A stretch of 64,000 bases of DNA from Planctomycetota bacterium (GTDB lineage: Bacteria > Planctomycetota > MHYJ01 > WSZJ01 > JACPWG01). Made by a program: the position numbers and the translations under genes. The notes below the pieces were generated by a model. That model was not told where the DNA came from. It saw only the letters and a program-made list of their open reading frames with translations, and made no database searches. Positions 27,255 to 34,900 of the stretch are shown here, one piece after another. How positions within the stretch are numbered: the stretch's first letter is position 1; the number at the start of each line of letters is the position of its first letter. Location of the stretch: NCBI GenBank assembly GCA_016197205.1, contig JACPWG010000186.1, positions 1 through 64,000 on the forward strand, written 5' to 3'.

Positions 27255-28280
27255 CTAGCCGACGACCTGGGCGGGCTCGCGCACGGGCTGCGCGACGGCC
27301 GACGCCGCAGGCACAGCGGTGCCCGGCACCGGGGCCGGGGCCTCGGGCGCGTCCAGGAGCCCTTCCTCGAGCACGTCGTCCGGCACCTGCTTCAGGTCCC
27401 AGATGAGGCCGAGCTTCTCGAGCGCGAGCAGGCCGTAGTAGGTGAGGTCGATCTCCCACCAATAAAACCCCATGCGGCTGGCCTGCGGATAGTGGTGGTG
27501 ATTGTTGTGCCAGCCTTCGCCGAGGGTGATGAGGGCGAGGAAGAAATTGTTGCGGCTCTCGTCGGTCGTTTTGAACCGCTTCGAGCCGAGCTGGTGGGCG
27601 AGGGAGTTGATGGTCCCGGTGCCGTGGAACAACAGGATGGTGGAGACGAAGAAGCCCCAGACGAGCATCTGCCACGCGTTGGTGCCGAGGCCGGGCGCGA
27701 CCGCCTGGAGCAGCCCGCCGAGGCCGAGAAGGGAAACGGCCAGCAGGAACGGGACGAGGGTGTCGTAGCGGTCGAGGAACTTCAACTCCGGGTAGCGGGC
27801 GAGGTCGGCGACGATTTTGAGGTTGGTCGGGAAGTTCGCGCGCGACAGGATCCAGCCGACGTGGCTCCAGAGGAACCCGTGCTGCACGGGGGAGTGGACG
27901 TCCGGCGGCTGGTCGGAGCGGAGGTGGTGCAGGCGGTGGTGGGCGGCCCACCAGAGGGGGCCGCGCTGGACGGCGGCGCTGCCCCAGACGGCGAGCAGGG
28001 CCTGGCCCGCGCGCGAGGTCCGAAAGGAGCGGTGGGAGAAATAGCGATGGTAGAAGCCGGTGACGGCGAACATCCGCACGAAGTACATCGCGAGACAGAC
28101 GGCGACCGCGGTCCAGCTCCAGCCGACCTTGAACACCGCGAGACAGGTCAGGTGCAGGCCGAAGAAGGGGAGCGCGCGGACCCAGTCGACGCGCTGGTCT
28201 TCCGGGTTCTCCACGGCCTCGGCGGCGGCCGAGGAATCGATCCACCGCGACATCGAGGCGAGGAAGCGGGGTGTTTTCAT
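27255..28280 (-). CDS. Membrane fatty-acid (acyl-CoA delta-9 type) desaturase
   Basis: 341 residues from the ATG at 28280. Three histidine boxes are visible: HRYFSHRSF, HRLHHLRSD and EGWHNNHHHYP, the standard set that holds the di-iron centre of stearoyl-CoA-type desaturases. At least four membrane helices flank them (AVAVCLAMYFVRMFAVTGFY, VPFLLAVSLLGLGGLLQA, MLVWGFFVSTILLFHG). It introduces a double bond in acyl chains and requires O2. The C-terminal 40 residues are Ala/Pro-rich. The ORF is close to the family length. Confidence 0.88.
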   Translation of the reverse strand: MKTPRFLASMSRWIDSSAAAEAVENPEDQRVDWVRALPFFGLHLTCLAVFKVGWSWTAVAVCLAMYFVRMFAVTGFYHRYFSHRSFRTSRAGQALLAVWGSAAVQRGPLWWAAHHRLHHLRSDQPPDVHSPVQHGFLWSHVGWILSRANFPTNLKIVADLARYPELKFLDRYDTLVPFLLAVSLLGLGGLLQAVAPGLGTNAWQMLVWGFFVSTILLFHGTGTINSLAHQLGSKRFKTTDESRNNFFLALITLGEGWHNNHHHYPQASRMGFYWWEIDLTYYGLLALEKLGLIWDLKQVPDDVLEEGLLDAPEAPAPVPGTAVPAASAVAQPVREPAQVVG

Positions 28281-28633
28281 GAGGGACCTCTCTAGGAGTG
28301 AACAGGGGTCTTGCGCGCGAAGGGCGCGGGCCTTCGACAAGCGCGGGACCGCGAGGGTGCACAGGCCGTCCCCACTGTATCCCCGGGGCCACGCCCCCGC
28401 CACTCATAAGCTTGCCATGTGCGTCACGGCCACGTCATTTTCACCGTTACCCGCCGGTGCAGGGGGACGCGAGCGACGGGGCGCCCAGCCCCTCCGACGA
28501 GCGCGCCCTGCGCGCACGGTTTGAGCGTGGACAGGCCGGGTTCCCTCTCGCCACCGGGCGCACTCTCCCCCGCGGGGTTCCGGGCCGCGCGGATTTTCTC
28601 AAGATTCCGGGAAGAGGGCCGCGGAATATTTTG

Positions 28634-28662
28634 TTGACAGGGCTTGGCGACGCTGCTATCCT
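28634..28662 (+). promoter_or_regulatory. Sigma70-type promoter for tRNA-Ala
   Basis: TTGACA at 28634-28639, a 17-bp spacer and TATCCT at 28657-28662, about 100 bp before the tRNA. The surrounding 28281-28633 gap has no other gene. Confidence 0.65.
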
Positions 28663-28763
28663 CCGCCTCCCTGTGTTGGGTGCCCTTGCGCGGAAGCGGG
28701 GGAGCAGTGGTTCCGGGTCGGCGAGCGCGCCCCTGGGACCTGGCCTCCGTGCCCGAGCGACGT

Positions 28764-28839
28764 GGGGGTGTAGCTCAGCTGGGAGAGCGCTAGAATGGCA
28801 TTCTAGAGGTCGTGGGTTCGATTCCCATCACCTCCACCA
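28764..28839 (+). tRNA. tRNA-Ala (anticodon GGC)
   Basis: 76 nt with encoded CCA. The acceptor stem pairs GGGGGTG with CACCTCC and contains the G3-U70 pair that specifies alanine. The D-arm is AGCTCAGCTGGGAGAGC, the anticodon arm CTAGA-ATGGCAT-TCTAG with anticodon GGC, and the T-arm GTGGGTTCGATTCCCAT. Confidence 0.96.
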
Positions 28840-29344
28840 TCTCGGCGCCGAGCACAGGACGACCTCTCATCGGGCGCGGGGGGGCCCATGCAAAAGGAGG
28901 GTGACATGCTTCACCGGCCCCATCTAGGGCAGAAGCTCTCCGACTCCTGACACCTCGACGCCACCGGGAACCGGCATTTCCTTGCTCACGGTGGAGGGAC
29001 ACCTCCGCCGAGTCACCGGTAAGCCCTTTCCGATGAAGTTCTTTTTCTTCGTCGGTTCCCGGCCTTCCTCTTCCGCCGACAGGGCGGAGCCCTTGCCGAC
29101 CGCTCTCCCCGGCGCTTCGTCCCGGGGGAGCGGCGCGTCTCTTCGAGATGTCCCGGAGGATCGCCACTTCCGCGCCCCCTTTGGATTCCTGGGGGAATGG
29201 GGGCGTGGCGGGCGAAACCTCCAAAGGGTGTTGAGGGTTGCTGCAGCGATCCCCGCGCCTTTCTCCGGGTGCCTTCGCCCGGTTCGGGCGGCCCGGAATC
29301 GTCTTTTCGGTGATCCGAACCCCAGGAAAAGGAGGACCGGAGGT

Positions 29345-29800
29345 ATGTTGACCAAGGGTTGGGCCATGACGCTGGCGGTGGCGATCCTGGTGGCTTGCGC
29401 GAGCTACGTGGCTTACGCCGACTGCGGGAAGTGCCATCAGACCAAGACCGAAGAGGGTTGGTGGTGCGGCGGCTGCAAGGCCGCGGTGACCCCGGCGGAC
29501 CTCAAGGACGGCAAGTGCGCGAAGTGCGGCGGCGCGCCGGAGAAGTGCGTCCTGTGTATCGCGACGGGCTACGTCTGCGAGAAGTGCAAGGTCGAGTCGG
29601 CGAAGGCCGGCGACTGCGAGAAGTGCAAGGGCAAGCTCGCCGAGAAGACCGTCAAGGCGAAGGTCATCTGGGCCTGCCCGGACTGCGGCCACGAAGGCAA
29701 GTCGGGCGACAAGTGCGAGAAGTGCAAAAAGGATTGCGCGAAGAGCTGCTCGGCCAGCGGCACCTTCCCCCACACCAGCGAGAAGAAGGCGCCCAAGTAA
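29345..29800 (+). CDS. Secreted cysteine-rich protein, first of three paralogues
   Basis: 151 residues from the ATG at 29345 with AGGAGG upstream. Residues 1-25 are a signal peptide (AMTLAVAILVACASYVAYA). The mature part is built of CxxC knuckles: CGKCH, CGGCK, CAKCG, CVLC, CEKCK, CEKCK, CPDCG, CEKCK and CAKSC, with lysine-rich spacers. These resemble zinc-ribbon or rubredoxin knuckles, not heme motifs apart from the single CGKCH. It ends SASGTFPHTSEKK; the next two proteins end in a similar Ser/Gly-T-xPH stretch, which links the three. Metal binding is inferred. The 28840-29344 leader (505 bp) has several GC-rich hairpins and no other gene. Confidence 0.72.
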   Translation: MLTKGWAMTLAVAILVACASYVAYADCGKCHQTKTEEGWWCGGCKAAVTPADLKDGKCAKCGGAPEKCVLCIATGYVCEKCKVESAKAGDCEKCKGKLAEKTVKAKVIWACPDCGHEGKSGDKCEKCKKDCAKSCSASGTFPHTSEKKAPK

Positions 29801-29833
29801 CCGCGCCCCGAGTCCAGCGTAGACTTCCCTCGA

Positions 29834-29864
29834 GCGGGGGAGGGTGATGCCCACCCTCCCCCGC
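29834..29864. terminator. 13-bp perfect hairpin between Cys-rich genes 1 and 2
   Basis: GCGGGGGAGGGTG and CACCCTCCCCCGC enclose the 5-base loop ATGCC. A stem this strong should pause RNA polymerase, but it lacks a U-run; attenuation or mRNA 3-prime protection are alternatives. Confidence 0.45.
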
Positions 29865-29897
29865 CCTCATTTCGGACCCCGCTCGCCAGGAGGCCCC

Positions 29898-30416
29898 ATG
29901 CGCACCCTGTCGTGGCTCGCCGCCCTCTCGGCCGCCTGCTTCCTCTCCCTCGCGCTCGCGGCCGACGAACCCAAAAAGGAAGACCCGAAGGGTCCCTCGA
30001 CCGACGAGACCCGATGCGACCTCGCGCACCAGACGAAGGCCTGGGGCTGCGAGAAGTGCCGGAAATTCATGGAAGACGCGGACCTCGAGGACGGCGCCTG
30101 CCCCACCTGCAAGAGCGCGCCGATGAGCGTGCTCGTCTGCCTGAAGGTCGCCTACGAGTGCGCGGCCGACAAGGTCCAGGGTTTCGACCCCGGGAAGTGC
30201 CCCAAGTGCGGCAAGGACCTGGTGGCCCGCAAGGTTTACGCGCCGGTGTACTACGGCTGTTCCCAGTGCAACCAGCGCGGCAATCCGGGCGACAAGTGCC
30301 CCACCCACAACGAACTTCTCCGCCGCACGTGCCTGGAGTCCGGCACCTACCCGCACGTCCCGAGGCCCAAGGACGCCAAGCCCGCCGAAGCGAAGGGCGA
30401 CGACGCGGGCAAGTAG
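29898..30416 (+). CDS. Secreted cysteine-rich protein, second of three paralogues
   Basis: 172 residues from the ATG at 29898 behind CAGGAGG. The signal peptide (LAALSAACFLSLALA-ADE) is followed by CDLAHQTKAWGCEKCRKF, CPTCKSA, CLKVAYEC, CPKCGKD, YGCSQCNQ and KCPTHNELLRRTC, then ESGTYPHVPRP. The order of knuckles (an 'HQT' opening, CxxC pairs and a final TYPH) parallels the first protein. No known family recognised; possible role in metal binding or redox buffering outside the cytoplasm. The C-terminus is Lys/Ala-rich. Confidence 0.7.
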   Translation: MRTLSWLAALSAACFLSLALAADEPKKEDPKGPSTDETRCDLAHQTKAWGCEKCRKFMEDADLEDGACPTCKSAPMSVLVCLKVAYECAADKVQGFDPGKCPKCGKDLVARKVYAPVYYGCSQCNQRGNPGDKCPTHNELLRRTCLESGTYPHVPRPKDAKPAEAKGDDAGK

Positions 30417-30494
30417 GGATCGGTTTCCAAGACAGGCGCCGCGGGGCGACTACAGACTTCCCAGGGCAGCCCCTGGCCGCAACCCAAGGGACGG

Positions 30495-30705
30495 GCCACC
30501 GAAAACGCCGAAGACACCGAATGACGAGACTCTTGCGAATCGATGGGCGCAGCGGAGCCGAACCGCGACCGTGACGGAGCGGTCTCGGCGCGTCCTTCGG
30601 TTCCCGCAGGTTGGGTCTCGCAACCGATGGCCTACCGGAGGAAATTGGTTGCCGAAAAAGCAAGCTTCTGCGCGGTTGTGACACAGAGTAACGACGATTT
30701 CACAG
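30495..30705 (+). repeat. 211-bp composite repeat, copy 1
   Basis: Begins GCCACCGAAAACGCCGAA, contains the R1 core at 30560-30582, and ends GATTTCACAG. A second copy of identical length lies at 31561-31771, on the other side of the third Cys-rich gene, and a partial copy at 44275-44408. Shared inner words include ACTCTTGCGAATCGA and GGAGGAAATT. Confidence 0.75.
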
Positions 30706-30764
30706 ATGGGTGAGCTGTGCGCTTTCGTTGGACGTGTTTTCCTCGAACGACAGGGTGAACAAGC

Positions 30765-31517
30765 ATGCTTGCACGACCGCTCGCTCTCGCGTCCGTCCTG
30801 GCACTGGTCCTCGTGGCCGGCAACCTTGGCTCCTTCGTGGTTGCCCAAGAGGGGAAGCCCGCGGAACCGCCCAAGGACGTGCCGAAGGAGCCGCCGAAGG
30901 AGGGCGAAAAAAAGATTGATCCTGCGGCCGGCGCGCCCTCCGAGGTGCCGCCGACCACCGGCGAGGTCTCGAAGGGCCCGACCGGCCGGCCCGCGCACCT
31001 CTGCGACCTCCACACACTCGAGCAGGGTTGGCGCTGCAAGACCTGTCAACGGATGAAGGATCGCAAGGGGGATTGCTGCCCGCCGCCGTGCAAGTGCGGT
31101 CCGACGGGCTGCCCCGACGACGATCTTCGCCTCACCATTTCCTGCATCAAGGGCCTCTACGCCTGCGAAATGGGCTGTAAGGGGAGCGAGGCCCGCGAGC
31201 CGGGCAAGTGCAAGTCCTGCGGCTCCGTTCTGAAAATCAAGGGCTCGGACCGGGCCGAGGTCTACTACCGCTGCCCCGGCTGCGGGCGCACCGAACGGCC
31301 GCGACCGACCTTCACCTGCGACCACTGCGGGCCGGTCACGGCCACCGGCAAGGGCTATCTCTGCACCAAGTGTCAGAAACCCGTCCACGTCGATTTCGTG
31401 CCGGCGGGGAAGTGCCCCGACTGCGGCCAGCTCCTGTACCGCAACTGCGACAAGGCCGGCACCGCCCCGCACGGCGCCGCCGCCGGCGCACCGGACGGCG
31501 AGGGCAAGGGGAAGTAG
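30765..31517 (+). CDS. Secreted cysteine-rich protein, third of three paralogues
   Basis: 250 residues. Signal peptide LALASVLALVLVAGNLGSFVVA, then a Pro/Lys/Glu linker of about 50 residues (PKDVPKEPPKEGEKK) and a cysteine-rich domain with CDLHTLEQGWRCKTCQRM, DCCPPPCKCGPTGC, CEMGCKG, CKSCGS, YRCPGCGRT, CDHCGP, CTKCQKP and CPDCGQLLYRNC, ending GTAPHG. The 'CDLHTLEQGWRC' opening matches the 'CDLAHQTKAWGC' opening of the second protein. It sits between two copies of the 211-bp repeat, which could have served as recombination sites for duplication. Function unknown. Confidence 0.7.
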   Translation: MLARPLALASVLALVLVAGNLGSFVVAQEGKPAEPPKDVPKEPPKEGEKKIDPAAGAPSEVPPTTGEVSKGPTGRPAHLCDLHTLEQGWRCKTCQRMKDRKGDCCPPPCKCGPTGCPDDDLRLTISCIKGLYACEMGCKGSEAREPGKCKSCGSVLKIKGSDRAEVYYRCPGCGRTERPRPTFTCDHCGPVTATGKGYLCTKCQKPVHVDFVPAGKCPDCGQLLYRNCDKAGTAPHGAAAGAPDGEGKGK

Positions 31518-31560
31518 CGGCGAAAATCCCAAATCCTAAATCCCAAGAAACGAAGGAATA

Positions 31561-31771
31561 GCCACCAAACACACCGAAGACGCCGAAGGACGAAACTCTT
31601 GCGAATCGACCGGCGCAGCCAATCCGAACCGCGACCGTGAGGGAGCGGTCTCAGCGCATCCTTCGGTTCCCCCGGGTTTGCTCTCGCAACCGACTGCCTA
31701 CGGGAGGAAATTCGTCACTGCAAAAGCAAATTTCCGCCCGGTTGCGACACGAATCGACGCCGATTTCGCAG
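31561..31771 (+). repeat. 211-bp composite repeat, copy 2
   Basis: Same length and order of blocks as 30495-30705, including the R1 core (31626-31648) and CTCTCGCAACCGA. The remaining gap up to 31980 carries the CTCTGCGCCTCTGCGTCTCT word (31869-31888), a short repeat seen also near 37655, 37860, 38090 and 51020-51070. Confidence 0.75.
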
Positions 31772-31980
31772 CTTTGCCCTCTGTGCAGTCCCGCTGAAGC
31801 GGTAAAGTCCGTGCTTCCCGTCCTAAAACCTCCCGAGAACGCTCCGCGCATCCACTCTACGAGCCGTGCTCTGCGCCTCTGCGTCTCTGCGGTTTCGTCT
31901 ACCCTTCCTCCCACCTCGGCCCTTCCACTCCCGCTCTCCCCGATGTGGAGCAACCTTCCCCGGAATTGTAGAATGTCGGC

Positions 31981-34900
31981 ATGAGCGCTCGCGACGACAT
32001 CCTCGCCCTTCTCCTCGACGCCCTGCCGCCCCTCGGCTCCCCGGCTCCACCCGCGGCGCCTACGGCGAATACCCTACTCGCCCTGGACCTCGCCGCGCGC
32101 CTGGCAGACCTCGAGCCCGCCGTCGCCGCAAGGCTAGCCGCGATCGCCGACGAAGTGGCGTCCCGAATTGTCGCTCCCTCCGCCTTCTCCACCGAGCCCT
32201 CCCCGACCCTCGCCCCGGATCCCGTCCTCACCGCGCTTCTCGACTGGCTCGCCTCCCGCTCTCTCCTCTCCCCCCAGGCACGCGAGCTCGCCTCTGCCTC
32301 CGCCACCGCCGGCGTCTCCCTCTCCGCCGCCTCAACCCCGCCCTCCGCCGACGTCCCCCGCGACTCTCCACTCGTCCGCCTCCTCGCCCTCGGCCTCCTC
32401 CCCCGCGATCGACTCGCCGCGGAGCTCGGCCTCCCCCCGCCGCCCCGGCGCCTCACGACGCTCACCCAAATGGACACGAGCCGTACGCTCGCCGTCACGG
32501 GCACCTCCGCGCGCGCCGGCGCCGGCGGCAACACGCGCTCGGGCGCGGAGGCCGCCGTCCCCGCGCCGCTGCGGCCCCTCGATCCCGACCGCTACGAAAT
32601 CCAGGCCGAGCTGGGTCGCGGCGGGATGGGGGTCGTCTACAAGGCCTGGGACCGCGAACTGAATCGTGCCGTCGCCCTCAAGTCCCTCCTCCTCGAGCGC
32701 TCCCGCGGCGCGGAGGGACTCCAACGCTTCCACAAAGAAGCCCTCGCCTCCGCCCGGCTTCGCCACCCCCACATCGTGCAGCTCCACGACGTCGGCACCT
32801 GGAAGGACACGCCGTGCCTCGTCATGGAGTTCGTCCCGGGCACCACCCTGGGCGAATGGATCGCCGCCACCCCACTTGCCGCGCCCGGCCGGCTGGAGCG
32901 GGGCGCGCGCGTCGCCCTTCAGGTCGCCGAGGCGGTCGCCTACGCCCATCGGCAGGGAGTCGTCCATCGCGACATCAAACCCGACAACGTCCTGGTCGAT
33001 GCCGACGGCAACGCGTTCCTCACCGACTACGGGCTCGCACGCGAGGTCGACGGGCAATCGCACCTCACCCAGACCGGCGCCGTCCTCGGGACGCCGGTCT
33101 ACATGTCCCCGGAGCAGGCGGACGGCTCCCCCGCCTCGGCCCTCCCCCCGACCGACATCTACGCCCTCGGCGCGCTCCTCTACACCGTTCTCACGGGCAA
33201 ACCCCCCTTCGACGGGGCCACGGCCGCGGCGATCGTGTACCAGGTCATCCACTCGGAGCCGCCCCCCCCGCGGCGGCTCCGGCCCGGCCTGCCCGCCGAC
33301 CTGGAGACGATCTGCCTCCGCGCCATGGAAAAGGAGCCGGCCCGCCGCTATGCGGGCGCCGAGGAGCTGGCGGACGACCTCCGGCGCTTCCTCGCCGGCG
33401 AACCCATCCGCGCCGTCCGGCCGGGCCTCGCCTCCCGCCTCTTGCGGCGCGTCCGCCGCCATCCGGCTTCCTATGCCGCGGCGACCGTCGCCCTGGCCGT
33501 CCTCGCCCTCGCGCTCGCGTGGGCCGTGTACGCGGGCGAACGGGCCGCGGACGAACGACGGCTGCGCGAGGACGCGGAGGCGGCCGAACGCGACCGCCGG
33601 ACGCGACGCGAGGAGGCCGACCGGCTCGCCGGCCGCGCACGCTCCGCCCGGGGCGAGGCCGCGGTCGCCCTCCTGGGTCAGGCCCTCGCGCTCGACCCCG
33701 CGAACGTGCAAGCCCTCCTGGGCCGTGCGCGCGAGCTGCGCGATCTCGGACGCTTCCCCGAGGCGGTCGCGGACTGCGACCGCGCCATCCTGGCCTCCCC
33801 GCGCCCCACGGAGGCCTTGCTCCTGCGCGGCAGCCTCCTCGCCGAACGACTCGGCCGCGTGGAGGATGCCGTGCGCGATTTCCAGCGCCTCGCCGAGCTC
33901 GAACCCGCGGGGGACGCGGGTCCGCTGGCCCTCGCCCTGGTCCGGGCCGGCCAAGGCCGCCGCGAGGAGGCCCTTGCCCTCTTCGAGCAGGCCCTTTCGC
34001 GGAACCCGCGAAACCCCGATGCCCTCCTGGCCCGCGCCCGCCTCCTCCTGGGAGACGGGGACGCCGCGCGCGCACGCAAAGACGCGGATCAGGTGATCAC
34101 CTTACGGCCCGAAGGCGCCGAAGGCTACCTCCTCCGGGCGGAAATCCGCCGGGCCGCGGGAGACCGCGGCGGCGCGATCGAGGACGCCAATCGCGTCCTC
34201 GAGCGGAATCCCGAAAACGCGAACGGCCTCCGCCTGCGTGCCGCCCTCCATGCGGAAGGCCGCGAAGTCGAGCCGGCCCTCGCGGACCTGAACCGCCTCC
34301 TCGCGCTTCTCCCCAACGAGACCGGGCTGCGGGTCCAGCGGGCGCGGCTCCACCTCGACCGAAACGACCATCACGCGGCCCTGGAAGACCTCGCCGAGGT
34401 CGTTCGCCGCGAGCCCGCACGCCGCGAGCATCGCGCCCTTCGCGCCGAAACCCTCGTCCGCGCCGGCCGCTTTCCCGAGGCCCTCGCGGCCTGGACGGAG
34501 CTGCTGGCCGACGGCCACGGGGTCGGCGAGGAGTACCTCTGGCGCGGCGTCACCCGGCTCCTGCTCCGGGACGGCACCGGTTTTCTGCTCGACCTTACCG
34601 AAATGGGCCGGCGACGCATCCACACCGAAGAGATCTTTCTCGCGGCGGCCGAAGCCACCACGCGGCTCGGCCGGTTGGACGTGAGCGAGACCCTGCTCAC
34701 CTCCGTCACTCACTTCGTCCCCAAGAACGATCGGGCGTTCCTCGCCCTCGGCCGCGTCCTCGCCCTGCGCGGGCGCTGGCCCGCCGCGGCGAAGCAGTTT
34801 ACGAAGGCCGCCGTCCTCCGCCAGGAGCGGGCCGGCGCGGCCTCCGACCCCAAGTCGGCCGCGGGCATCGCGGCCGGACGCGCCGAGGCGCTGGGGCTGC

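Noticed and set aside
25287-28295. A 1,002-residue plus-strand frame
   Set aside because: It covers UspA, DinB and desaturase genes in other frames and has no recognisable domain.
28840-29344. Possible riboswitch or leader RNA before the Cys-rich genes
   Set aside because: Several GC-rich stems can be drawn, but none matches a known riboswitch core and no terminator/antiterminator pair is convincing.
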